This document shows, in pieces, positions 37,241 to 46,817 of a stretch of DNA of 64,000 bases. The stretch lies in assembly GCA_019638615.1 (NCBI GenBank), contig JAHBTL010000023.1, forward strand, positions 1-64,000. The letters are read 5' to 3'. The stretch comes from Chitinophagaceae bacterium. Its GTDB lineage: Bacteria > Bacteroidota > Bacteroidia > Chitinophagales > Chitinophagaceae. The notes beneath the pieces are model-generated. The model worked only from the letters and a program-made list of their open reading frames with translations, made no database searches and had not been told where the DNA came from. Position numbers and translations under genes: made by a program. Position 1 is the first letter of the stretch; each line of letters opens with the position of its first letter.

Positions 37241-40200
37241 TTATAAATTCAGTAAATCTTCGTTCAGCATTTCGCCGGCGTGCCTTGCAAACAACACCGG
37301 GTCCTGGTATAGTATGGAAGCTACTTCGGCGGAATTTGAGTTATTGGTCCAGCCAGGCACTTCGTTCAGGTATTTATCTTTTACATCTGCATCATTCGCT
37401 TTGGTGATGCTGATCGATTTTGAAAAAGTAAGCTGGTAATTATCAAGCTCTACTTTTTGCGCTACCAGGTGTTCCCATGTAAAGTCGTTCCAGGTTTCGG
37501 GCATGCCGGCCGGCATGGTAGTCGTATCGCCCAGTTCAGTAGTAAAATCATCCAGCCCGAACTGGATTTGCCCGGGCCTTTCTTTGAACACAAAAAACCA
37601 GCCCGGGTTTTTACCTGCCGTACTTTCAGCAGGATTGGTAATGCGATGACCGTTCGCCTGCTCGGCCGTAAGATCAAACCCAAACAAAGTAATATCGGGC
37701 TTTAAGGTGGCTTTAAACAAGGGAAATTTGGTATTGGCCTGCGTTACTGTTGCAGGCAGCTTGCGGGGTTTGGCGGGATTTGCCGGATCGTATGCCGCTT
37801 CCTGCGCATATACCATTGTATCAGGATATTTTTTAAACAGGTCTCCTCTTACCACCAATACCAGTATATCTTTATCGCCTGCCGGACGATGAAAGCCCAG
37901 GGCTTCCGTCCATTTATCCATTACTTCAATGTCTTTTTTCTTTTCGGCATCCTGCTCAAAAATATTATCCTGCGTATTCCAGAACTGGCGGAAACAGGAG
38001 CCTCTCTGATCTGTAGGATATTCTCTCCACAACAGCTCTCTTGCCATTTCATGGTTCAATCCTGCCAAAAAAGATTCAATAAAACGATTGTTGGTTTCCA
38101 GCAATGTGATGGTATTTCTCGGCAGCTTGTCTACATTCGGTAAAATAAAATTCTGCGAAATCTCTTCTAAATATTCATATACAGGTTCTATAAATTCCGG
38201 ATATGCCATTGCGGGCTTCAGCTCTTTGGCCGGTTTGAATTGTACGCCATCCCATATTTTAATAACGTTGCCTACACGAAATTTCATGGTAAGCTCCGGG
38301 TTGATCTGCTTTATTACACTCGTTTTAACAGCCAGCAGGTTGCTGATAGGCGACTTTGCCGTTACGGCATCCATCTCTGCCAGCCTGGAACCAAACGACT
38401 CCATGGTGCTTTTATAATTTGTAACGTCTTCGCCGGACGTCGAAGCCGCTACAACAGCATTTATGTCAGTCGCTAAGGCCGCGTTCATTACGGTAGCGGA
38501 AGCATACACTCTTCCTCCGCTGAAATCATCAAACACCGTTTTGTAAGAAGTTTCGCTTACCGTTACCTGCACCTGGTCAGCGACGTCTTTCTTGTACTCA
38601 GCAACATTGTTGATAAGCCCGGTAACCGTTGCCGCTACTTCAACCGACACGCCTGGTTTGGCGGCAAGCGCGGTTTGCAAGCCTGCTTTGGCACCCGCGG
38701 TATCGCCACTATTGAATGAAGTAGTATTGAGCAGATCAAAAAAAACATCCTTGGCAAGGTTCTTTACATTGGCAGTATAAAAATCTTGTGCGCTGTTTAC
38801 CAGTTGTGTAGCAGCAGACATGCTTAACGCGGAGGAGGGCGCCTGTTTTAACCGGGCGGCAGTTATCGCCGCAGCATCGGTTTCGGGCCTGTTAAAATTA
38901 GCAACAACATTGCTGGCAAGACTCAGTTTTTTATTGCGCTTTGTGGTTCGGATCATTTTTTGAAATGTTGCGCTCTGTACCGCCAGGGGAATGGAACTGT
39001 TGGCTACCGCCTCATTCACGCTGGAATCACTGGCATCATCCCATACCAGGTACTGCACAGCGCCTGTGGTACGCAACAGCTTATCGGCCTTTGCACCTAC
39101 AAAATGTTTTTTGAAAATGGCATTGTTCACCAGTTTGCCCAGCAGGGCTTCGTTTATTTTCCTGTTGGCATCATTGATCTTTCCCACCTGTTGCCAGGCG
39201 CGATTCATGAATATTTCCTGTCGCTTCTGAATTACTTTGGTTCCCAAGCCGGCAGCGGCCCTGTTACGGAAATCGAGGTTCAGCTCCAGCAGCCATGGCC
39301 AGTTATTGCCGGTTTTTAAATCTTCCGCCAAACCATGCCATGCGCCATATACAGGCGGTACGATCATGGGATCATCCGTAAACGATACTTCGTAAAAAGG
39401 ATTTTCTGCAGTATCGCCACCATTGTTTTGAGGGCGGTTAATAGAAGGCGACAGGTTTAAAAATGTTTTTAGCTGTTCATATACGTCGGTTTCGCCGGGC
39501 GTGGAAGGAAAATTTTTCCGTATGGTCTCGAATGACGGCGGTCGCAGGGCCGCTTCCATACCCATGGTAGTGCTTTCCATTTTCTGATCCATGCCATAGC
39601 CTATTTCCTGTACATCCATGGGCATCATCCCCGACTCGGGTTCCATTACAATAGGCTTCAGCTTTGATACCAGGCTTTCAAAATCGCCATCTATACCGGT
39701 TTGAAAAGACCATTGGTAATATACAGGAAAGTCAAAGCCACGGGGTTTCGCTTCCTGCCCTGTTTTCGTCCAGGAGCTTTCCTGGGCGGGCACTCCCGTA
39801 GTTTCCAATCCTAATCCAATCCTCCTGCCTGTTTCAAAAGCGGGGATCAAACAGGCGGTATAAGAAGTATTTTTTGCGAGCTTCCGGGGACATAGCAAAC
39901 GACACAACGCATTATCAGGATCGCTGTTCAGCTCCTGCGTAACGCGCGTTTTCAACGCTGCCGGGTCTGCCTCTTCCAGTATTTCATTGAAATGCACATG
40001 CGCCCATGCCCAGCTATCTGCGGGACTTCCAAATACATCGTTGAATTGATCGTTGGGTACGGTAACGAACGGCAGCGAGTCGGGCAATTGTTTTTGAGTA
40101 AACTCTCCTTCCTTCAACACGATCAATGCCAGCCAGGGACGTAATTTTTTGGGGTTGGACTCGTTAGGTGATGCAGGTGTATACCTCCACAAAAAATCTT

Positions 40201-40516
40201 CCTCATAAAATTCTATATAGGCAAGATTATTAGACTCGTAGTTATTTACATTCCGGGCAGGGTTCACTCTTACTACCACCCGGTCGCTGATGTTCAATAC
40301 ATCACCCGGTCCCAGCACATTGATGGTTTTAGCAATCACCTGGTCGTTACCGCCATTGCCTTCCACCGCATCGGCATGTACCGTCAGCTCAACATTCAGT
40401 TGTGCACGTTCCATAGCCGCACCTGCGCCTGTAGCCAGGTTGTCTTTTTCAACGATCTGTGCATTCAGCCCCTGCCTTAGCCAGGGTAAAAATGAATAGT
40501 GCGCTATATCTGCCAT
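37241..40516 (-). CDS. large hypothetical protein with N-terminal 'FLPWLR' motif, 1091 aa
   Basis: The N-terminal 140 residues look like a conserved module: 'FLPWLRQG' (9-16), 'VLGPGDVLNIS' (about 68-78), 'YIEFYEEDFLWRYTP' (about 100-114) and 'LRPWLALIVLKEGEF' (about 125-139). The middle is Ala-rich and helical (about 500-720). The rest is mixed, with 'GSCFRQFWNTQD' and a C-terminal domain ending 'ILYQDPVLFARHAGEMLNEDLLNL'. No signal peptide or enzyme motif is seen. The gene stops 7 bases before the 2180-residue gene starts, which implies coupled translation. Function is unknown. Confidence 0.9.
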   Translation of the reverse strand: MADIAHYSFLPWLRQGLNAQIVEKDNLATGAGAAMERAQLNVELTVHADAVEGNGGNDQVIAKTINVLGPGDVLNISDRVVVRVNPARNVNNYESNNLAYIEFYEEDFLWRYTPASPNESNPKKLRPWLALIVLKEGEFTQKQLPDSLPFVTVPNDQFNDVFGSPADSWAWAHVHFNEILEEADPAALKTRVTQELNSDPDNALCRLLCPRKLAKNTSYTACLIPAFETGRRIGLGLETTGVPAQESSWTKTGQEAKPRGFDFPVYYQWSFQTGIDGDFESLVSKLKPIVMEPESGMMPMDVQEIGYGMDQKMESTTMGMEAALRPPSFETIRKNFPSTPGETDVYEQLKTFLNLSPSINRPQNNGGDTAENPFYEVSFTDDPMIVPPVYGAWHGLAEDLKTGNNWPWLLELNLDFRNRAAAGLGTKVIQKRQEIFMNRAWQQVGKINDANRKINEALLGKLVNNAIFKKHFVGAKADKLLRTTGAVQYLVWDDASDSSVNEAVANSSIPLAVQSATFQKMIRTTKRNKKLSLASNVVANFNRPETDAAAITAARLKQAPSSALSMSAATQLVNSAQDFYTANVKNLAKDVFFDLLNTTSFNSGDTAGAKAGLQTALAAKPGVSVEVAATVTGLINNVAEYKKDVADQVQVTVSETSYKTVFDDFSGGRVYASATVMNAALATDINAVVAASTSGEDVTNYKSTMESFGSRLAEMDAVTAKSPISNLLAVKTSVIKQINPELTMKFRVGNVIKIWDGVQFKPAKELKPAMAYPEFIEPVYEYLEEISQNFILPNVDKLPRNTITLLETNNRFIESFLAGLNHEMARELLWREYPTDQRGSCFRQFWNTQDNIFEQDAEKKKDIEVMDKWTEALGFHRPAGDKDILVLVVRGDLFKKYPDTMVYAQEAAYDPANPAKPRKLPATVTQANTKFPLFKATLKPDITLFGFDLTAEQANGHRITNPAESTAGKNPGWFFVFKERPGQIQFGLDDFTTELGDTTTMPAGMPETWNDFTWEHLVAQKVELDNYQLTFSKSISITKANDADVKDKYLNEVPGWTNNSNSAEVASILYQDPVLFARHAGEMLNEDLLNL

Positions 40517-40567
40517 ATTAATTCATTTAATACAATTTGTGATGTAGTGTTTCTCCCGCCGGCTATG

Positions 40568-43500
40568 TTATTCCATTTCCATGTGATATGCCGGCACCAC
40601 TTTTATTTTTCCTTTCATTTCCGGATTAGCTCTTACATAATCGTTCAATGCGTCTGTAGCATCTGAATAGCTGCCGCCGGAAAATCCATTGTGGGCTACC
40701 GCATCCATACTCGCCTTGTTCATTATTACAAACGCTTCTTCATTTACATTCACCGCAGCACCTTTCTGCATCACTTTTTTATTCGCATACTCGCGCGACA
40801 GTGAAGAGTTACCTATTGCCCCGCCTTTGGTCATCAGCTTAAATATGTTTTTATCGAATGTAAACAACGGAGTTTCCGGTGTTGGATCGAAATCCGAAAC
40901 ATGCACTTCATATTCCACTTTCCGGTTCGCTCTTGACAACACAGTGATCTCATCTGTTTCCGTTACCTTCACCCCGCTCTTCATATTTTCGTAAGACGGC
41001 GCGCTCAGCTTTTGCTTATTATCCAGCTTTTTGAACATAGCCGGTGCAAACGCTTCTACAGGATATTCATTAGATACGATGCTGTTACCGATCTTAACCC
41101 GGGCAATGTCTATCTTTTTGATATCCGCCGGGATGTTTTCGCCGAATTTATCAAGCACCTGCCCTACCGGTACTACTGTTTGACTTACCCTGAAGGAACC
41201 GAAGGGTTGTAATACGATGCTGCCCGGCTCAGAAGGAATATCGCGAACACCTACCAGCGTAGAACGATTGGCCGGCAACTCCGTGGTCCAGTTCGCATCC
41301 AGTTGCAGGGCTTCCATCGCTTTGGGCAGTACCGCGATCTTCGGATATTCAATGCTGCTCTTATCGCCCCATTCTTCATCAAAATGTACTTTAATGGTAA
41401 AGAACAAAATGCTGAACGAAGCCGTGCCTTTGGCGTTCCATGGAGTGGGGCCTGCGAGCTCAAACTCAAGATTAATACCAAAGAGCGTGCAATCACCGAT
41501 CTTTACTTCCAACCCTGCGCCAACGCCTACAATAAAACGGAAGGGCGAGAACTGGAACAATGCGTCAAAGTAGAGATAACCCACTACCTTAAACTCAGAA
41601 ACGGCAAACCGGAAATCTATTTTAGCGCCGAACTGCACGGTGTTGGAGGTTACGGCAAAATAACAGGTAAGTATCAGCCTGGGATTGTCTGCCAGTATGG
41701 TGAGCGTAAGCCGCTTCATGGAAGGTACTTTCAGCTCAGACGGTGGTTTGAACTGCGGATGGAAGCCTCCTACAGATAATAAAAATCCTTTTGTTTGTCC
41801 CCAGCCCAGGCGCAGGGCCATATCGCCTTCGAGGGTAAACGTGAGTATGCGCGAATTGTAGAGGCTGGCATCGAAAGACAACATGCCTTTTTCAAAATCA
41901 ATGATGCCCACAAAATTTACCTGCAGTTGCAGGATGGCTGCCTCTTCGGTAGGCAATGCAATTTTCACCACCCCTAAAATGGCAATACGGGTAGGACTGG
42001 CAAACTCAATGATCAAGCCAAAATCGATGGTGATCAATGCAGGTACGCCCCAGGTAATTCTCGCCATCAGGCCGATAATGAACTGATCTTTCTTGGGCGG
42101 GAAGATGGTGCTGATCTGCTGAATGATGGTTGTGATATTGGCAACCACATCTTCTGGGAACATAATGTGGTCGATGGCGTTGTTCTTTACCCCCTCGCGC
42201 ATCGCGTCTACATTAATGGTGCGGTTGATGCCCAGCATACCGCCGAGTCCGCTCAGGAAAAAGCCCATGCTCAGCGATATACCCGGACTGAATGTAACGC
42301 TGATGATGATCAACAAAGAAAAGCCGTCACTGCCGTCAGGCATGCGCGTCGTAATAACACAAATAGCCGCCACCTGGAAGCTGTCCACAATAGAAAGCTC
42401 CAGCGCGCCGGCGTATTGTTTGTTCACATCATCGAACAAAATATAACCACCACCTTTTACCACACCCGCGTCAATGCTCAACCCGATACCCGTAGGAGGT
42501 TTAAAAGCAAATTCCAGGTTTGCAGGCCCTATATTGCCTTGCTTAAACTGCAATTCGGTACGCAACCCGATATTTTCAACCACCGCTACAATAGGCCCTA
42601 ATGATAGCTTAAGATTAGCACCTGCATCCAGATTGAATTTTTCGGTAGCGGGAGTAAGCGCTATGCGCATGCCATTGATGGCCACCGGGCCCAATTCAAT
42701 ATGCACAGGAAGGTCAATAGCGAACTGTGCGCCGCCACTGATGCTGAAGCCATGCAGCAGACTGAATTTAAAAGCAACATTGGAGTCTATCTGTATATTA
42801 ACGCCCGACAGCATTTTCTGCAAGAAGCCATCGCCATCGCCCCCGCTGATCACCAGGCGGATGACCTGTATCTCTCCTTCCATCCCGAGGTCTACTTTTC
42901 CACCGGAATTACCAACAAACCATTTCACACCCAATCCTTTTAATGCAAAACGGGTACCGTTGCGCGATCCAACCAAAATGATCTCATCTATTTTATCAGC
43001 CTTTTCCCTGATAGCAATGGAAGCATTATAGTTAGAAGTGAAATTGAGGATACCTTCCGCGTTGAAGGGCGGGCGTATTACAAAACCCACTCCTTTAATA
43101 TCTGCCGAAGATTGAAATACCAGTTCACCCCGGTCGCATACATTGAACTGGAATTCCGCTGCCCCCATTATGTATGGCAGCAAAGCAACTCCCTTTTTCT
43201 TTCCTCCCTGCGCATCAGCCGGAGAAAAAGTAACACCAAACTGTGCATAAGTTTCAGGAGTAAACCCTTTCTGGAAGAAAGGAAAACGCAACTCCTTCTG
43301 ACCGGCGGTGGTATTTCCCAAAATGGTGCGGGTGGTTTCAGCCTGGGGGTACAATCCACCCGGCAATGAGGCGGCTTTCATCAGCCGCTCAAGCCTGAAA
43401 AGAAATTTGCCGGCGTCAAAATTGCTATCCCACTGGTAAACATCATTAAACAACTGCCGTGGATTAGAGAACATCAACCCAAGCCTGTTCCAGTTAACCA

Positions 43501-43972
43501 GGCGCATAGGTTGCCCCGCCGGAGCCTCCGGCTCGAACTCTGTTAACCCCAGTAAAAACAATGCATCATGCAATTGTGGCTTTTGATGCTCGAAATAATC
43601 CAGTATCAGGAAATCAGTAAGCCTTCTTGGGAAATCATTAATACCCGGTATACCTGCCCCTCCGCCGGATTTGATCTGGTTATGCAGCGTTACGATAGCA
43701 TTCACCAGCGTACCAAAACGAGTTCCCACCGCTGCAAGCGCGGCAATCACTTCCATATCGCCTTCCGCATCTACCAGGGTACGTACCGCATTTACCAGTT
43801 GTGTTCCTTCGGTAGCCACGCCCGATAATGCAGACCCCACGGCGCTTGCGGGTATATCATATCCTAACTTTTTAAACAGGTCAGCCGCTTTTTGCGGCGT
43901 ATTTACCGACCGTAAAGGCGACAATGCAAGCCCCGCTTCGGTTAATACTGATTGTAGTGCATCCTGTGGCAT
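40568..43972 (-). CDS. large beta-rich protein, DUF6603-like, 1134 aa
   Basis: A short helical N-terminus (about 1-110) is followed by a very long run of alternating, Gly-rich amphipathic strands with few Cys. Near residue 840, 'GPTPWNAKGTASFSILFF' followed by 'HFDEEWG' matches my memory of the DUF6603 family. The strand pattern would suit a beta-barrel, beta-solenoid or tube-like fold. There is no signal peptide, so it is not an ordinary outer-membrane protein. The C-terminal 150 residues look globular. It sits between the MCKTT-tagged genes and the other giant proteins, 50 bases from each. Family assignment is from memory and unverified. Confidence 0.82.
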   Translation of the reverse strand: MPQDALQSVLTEAGLALSPLRSVNTPQKAADLFKKLGYDIPASAVGSALSGVATEGTQLVNAVRTLVDAEGDMEVIAALAAVGTRFGTLVNAIVTLHNQIKSGGGAGIPGINDFPRRLTDFLILDYFEHQKPQLHDALFLLGLTEFEPEAPAGQPMRLVNWNRLGLMFSNPRQLFNDVYQWDSNFDAGKFLFRLERLMKAASLPGGLYPQAETTRTILGNTTAGQKELRFPFFQKGFTPETYAQFGVTFSPADAQGGKKKGVALLPYIMGAAEFQFNVCDRGELVFQSSADIKGVGFVIRPPFNAEGILNFTSNYNASIAIREKADKIDEIILVGSRNGTRFALKGLGVKWFVGNSGGKVDLGMEGEIQVIRLVISGGDGDGFLQKMLSGVNIQIDSNVAFKFSLLHGFSISGGAQFAIDLPVHIELGPVAINGMRIALTPATEKFNLDAGANLKLSLGPIVAVVENIGLRTELQFKQGNIGPANLEFAFKPPTGIGLSIDAGVVKGGGYILFDDVNKQYAGALELSIVDSFQVAAICVITTRMPDGSDGFSLLIIISVTFSPGISLSMGFFLSGLGGMLGINRTINVDAMREGVKNNAIDHIMFPEDVVANITTIIQQISTIFPPKKDQFIIGLMARITWGVPALITIDFGLIIEFASPTRIAILGVVKIALPTEEAAILQLQVNFVGIIDFEKGMLSFDASLYNSRILTFTLEGDMALRLGWGQTKGFLLSVGGFHPQFKPPSELKVPSMKRLTLTILADNPRLILTCYFAVTSNTVQFGAKIDFRFAVSEFKVVGYLYFDALFQFSPFRFIVGVGAGLEVKIGDCTLFGINLEFELAGPTPWNAKGTASFSILFFTIKVHFDEEWGDKSSIEYPKIAVLPKAMEALQLDANWTTELPANRSTLVGVRDIPSEPGSIVLQPFGSFRVSQTVVPVGQVLDKFGENIPADIKKIDIARVKIGNSIVSNEYPVEAFAPAMFKKLDNKQKLSAPSYENMKSGVKVTETDEITVLSRANRKVEYEVHVSDFDPTPETPLFTFDKNIFKLMTKGGAIGNSSLSREYANKKVMQKGAAVNVNEEAFVIMNKASMDAVAHNGFSGGSYSDATDALNDYVRANPEMKGKIKVVPAYHMEME

Positions 43973-44022
43973 ATAATGTGTTTACTATAAATTCAATTCA
44001 TTGCTTTTTATATAAAAAGATT

Positions 44023-46011
44023 TTACGGGCTGAATGTTAACCGGTCTCCATACCTGTCTGAAGGACATATTGCCAGTTCCGTCAAAACATGATCATCCTG
44101 CAGCATGGGTACCCGGCGCGACTGCGCAGTACCTATAGCAGCGCCTGTACTCTGGTTAGCAGCGCCCGAAGGCAATGTTTCCGCCCATATACATTTGTAC
44201 CACGACTGCATTGCTGCATTGTCGTGCGGTTGTAATACCATTAAACCGTTGCGGCTGATCGCGTTCCTGTTGAAAAAGAAAACAGGCAATCCTGCAAACA
44301 GCATATAGTAGTACAAACCATCACCCGTTTGCAAACTATCCTGTGCCGCCTGCATAAAATTTTTTACAGGGGTCAATTGTGTTGCCAGGTGATCCAGCAA
44401 TTGTTGCTGATACTGTTGAATGATGGCAATCGTTAACGGATTAGGAGCTGTTGCAGGCACAATGTTTTGCGACAACGCTGTGTTGATCTGCTGCAGGCTT
44501 GTAAAAAGAGATTGAAGCGTGGCGGCAACAGGTGTTGCAAAAAGCGTTTGACTGTAAGACGTAGCGGAGCTCACTATAGAAGCGACTCCTGTTAGTTGCG
44601 TAGCCGAAGGCACTGATGCTGCAGGCACATTGAAATAATTGGTAAGATTTGTTATCACTGCTGCAAAAGCCAGCCCGGATAATGAAGCCAGTCCGGGTGT
44701 TGGAATGAACAATGCAGGTATGCGGGTGCGCCATGTAAGATCGCAAAAACGCAACGCATGCCCGCTTAAAAGATCTGTCCAGAAAGCGGTGTGAAGCGGT
44801 TCTACTTTAATCAATCCGGCCCACGACAGCACCGCGCTTCGCTGCTCGGCCGGCGGTACAGCATTCGCAAAAATACTCCTGGTAAGATAGGCTGCTATAT
44901 CGGCGCGATTCCTTGGTCGCTCCCAGCCTAACGGGGGGTATGACTGGAACCATATGGGCGCAGAAGCACGGAGTCGTGGATTCTGCGGCCTGTCAAAAAA
45001 TTCACGTAATGCCACCAGGTAATCACTGTCATCTCCTGCACGACAACCCCTGATATCTATTGTGCTTGTTACGGCAAAACGCTGTCTTGCCCGGTTAAGA
45101 TTTGCCCTGAAATCTGCGGCAACCGCCCTTGCAGCATTATCAAGCGTAGGATAATAGTTCATATTATCCGGTACATAATCGGATAATGTATATTGAAATG
45201 TGTCTACATTTAAATTGGTTATGCCCAGGTGCGTGATGGCTTCCCTTAAGGTATTTACCTGTGTGGCTGTAACGCTGCCGCTTACCAGGCCCTTACCCAT
45301 TTCGGTAAGGATAGCCCCTTTAAATCTTGTGCAGATAGTGCGCTGCGCAGGTGTGATGGCCGATCCGTTCCGGCTTCTTACTCTCCCTGCTGTTCCGATG
45401 AATACATGGTTAAAACATTCTTCAAAAAATGACCTGAGCGTACCCGATGGAGTTCCTGACGTTTGCAATCCGAAAGGATTGAGCGCATTGGCATATTGGG
45501 CATTGGCGCTTATGAATGTTCTCAGGTTGCCCATAATGGTTGAAAAAACAGAGCTCCAGTTAAAAACCGGGGGATCGAAAGGATCCAGGTATTTTAATCC
45601 GTCCAGGTCACTTTTCGCAAATTCCCTGAATACTTCCTTATTGGTTCCGTTTACGCCGCCCGTAAAAAAAGGCATAATAACGCCACGGGGATGCGCGTGC
45701 GAAACCAACAGCATTCGCTGATACGTGGTAGTAACAGCAGGATCGGCCAACAGTTGTAACAAGTGTTCTATGGAGTTTACATCGCGTGGCTGCAGTCCGA
45801 AATAACCGTAAAACTGCCGTGCGCTTTGCAAAAAACCGGCGGTTCCCGCAGTTGATATAAAAGTTACATCGGGAACATGCTCCTGGAATCCGTCAAACTG
45901 GTTGGCGGGCGGAGCGGGAGTTGGAGGCGTAACCACTCCACCGGTATTGGGCTGAATCCCAATTATTTGTGAACCTGCCGCGGCTTGTGTTCCTTTTGTT
46001 GTTTTACACAT
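44023..46011 (-). CDS. MCKTT-tagged protein with caspase-like His/Cys pattern, 662 aa
   Basis: It begins MCKTT, as do the next two upstream genes, followed by a low-complexity Gly/Pro/Thr linker to about residue 38. 'MLLVSHAHPRGVIMPFF' (His105/His107) and 'STIDIRGCRAGDD' (Cys323) each follow a hydrophobic strand. That is the order and setting of the catalytic dyad in clan CD peptidases (caspase, CHAT, DUF4347-like). A long segment lies between the two motifs, so the assignment is tentative. The C-terminal half is mostly Thr/Ala-rich helix and strand of unknown type. No signal peptide is present. Confidence 0.8.
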   Translation of the reverse strand: MCKTTKGTQAAAGSQIIGIQPNTGGVVTPPTPAPPANQFDGFQEHVPDVTFISTAGTAGFLQSARQFYGYFGLQPRDVNSIEHLLQLLADPAVTTTYQRMLLVSHAHPRGVIMPFFTGGVNGTNKEVFREFAKSDLDGLKYLDPFDPPVFNWSSVFSTIMGNLRTFISANAQYANALNPFGLQTSGTPSGTLRSFFEECFNHVFIGTAGRVRSRNGSAITPAQRTICTRFKGAILTEMGKGLVSGSVTATQVNTLREAITHLGITNLNVDTFQYTLSDYVPDNMNYYPTLDNAARAVAADFRANLNRARQRFAVTSTIDIRGCRAGDDSDYLVALREFFDRPQNPRLRASAPIWFQSYPPLGWERPRNRADIAAYLTRSIFANAVPPAEQRSAVLSWAGLIKVEPLHTAFWTDLLSGHALRFCDLTWRTRIPALFIPTPGLASLSGLAFAAVITNLTNYFNVPAASVPSATQLTGVASIVSSATSYSQTLFATPVAATLQSLFTSLQQINTALSQNIVPATAPNPLTIAIIQQYQQQLLDHLATQLTPVKNFMQAAQDSLQTGDGLYYYMLFAGLPVFFFNRNAISRNGLMVLQPHDNAAMQSWYKCIWAETLPSGAANQSTGAAIGTAQSRRVPMLQDDHVLTELAICPSDRYGDRLTFSP

Positions 46012-46024
46012 ATACTACGTTCAT

Positions 46025-46804
46025 TCAGGGCGATAATATTTTTAACGTATCTCTTATAATATCAATCTGGGCAACAGAAAACTGTGTTGTGCCGGGTTGA
46101 TACGTCTCGTTCATAACTGTGCCACTATGATGAGTCAAAGAAAACATATGTCCCAGCTCATGCTCTACAACGCTTTTAAACTTGTCTGCCCCCGAGCTCC
46201 ATCCCGTGATATTCTTAAGTACCGCGTCTGCTTTTATAATTCCCAGTTTCCTGCAGAATTTTCCCAGGTAATAATTGCCTGCAAAACCAAATCCTAAAAC
46301 ATTCTCAGCGCTCCAATCTTCTTCTATACCCTTATATACATCCCGTGTAGGAACGAGGGTCTGAGCAGAAGGGTCATCCTCTATTTTCCTAAGCCATATA
46401 TAAGAAGCTACCTGGTGTTTCTCCATTAAACGCTGTATCTCGTCTGCAGAAGTACTATTCGCCGACAATCCGGGAGTATTAAAAACATAGAAAGGGAAAT
46501 CCATCCTACCCATTCTCTGGATTTCATCACCTGCAGGACTGAAAGATTTATAGGTGACTTCAAAAGTATATAGCGCTAAATCGTTTGACAGATCCGGAGA
46601 TAACCCGGGCATATCTTTCAAACTATTATAAAAATTCTGAACTCCCATCAACGCAGCCTTTAAATCATTTCTGCCATCAATTATTTTTTTGGGATCATAG
46701 ATTGCTACTTTCACTTTCTTACCTGCTACCTCCTCGGCGCATTGAGGAAAGATTCTTCGTACCCTGTCTGCCGAAGCTGTATTATTAGTTGTTGTTTTAC
46801 ACAT
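46025..46804 (-). CDS. MCKTT-tagged metzincin-like metalloprotease, 259 aa
   Basis: The zinc site HELGHMFSLTH (His215, Glu216, His219, His225) has the HExxHxxxxxH spacing of metzincins. A Met-turn candidate follows in 'SGTVMNE' (Met231). The usual Gly at position 8 of the motif is Ser here. The protein starts with MCKTT and a short Thr/Asn linker; there is no signal peptide or propeptide of the normal kind. The middle part (about 28-110) would form the upper subdomain. The gene is 13 bases from each tagged neighbour. A peptidase acting on an unknown protein target is likely. Confidence 0.85.
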   Translation of the reverse strand: MCKTTTNNTASADRVRRIFPQCAEEVAGKKVKVAIYDPKKIIDGRNDLKAALMGVQNFYNSLKDMPGLSPDLSNDLALYTFEVTYKSFSPAGDEIQRMGRMDFPFYVFNTPGLSANSTSADEIQRLMEKHQVASYIWLRKIEDDPSAQTLVPTRDVYKGIEEDWSAENVLGFGFAGNYYLGKFCRKLGIIKADAVLKNITGWSSGADKFKSVVEHELGHMFSLTHHSGTVMNETYQPGTTQFSVAQIDIIRDTLKILSP

Positions 46805-46817
46805 ATCATTTTCTGTT

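Noticed and set aside
28797-43972. Many long open frames on the plus strand opposite the giant genes.
   Set aside because: They mirror the codon bias of the minus-strand genes, lack motifs and start signals, and are shadows.
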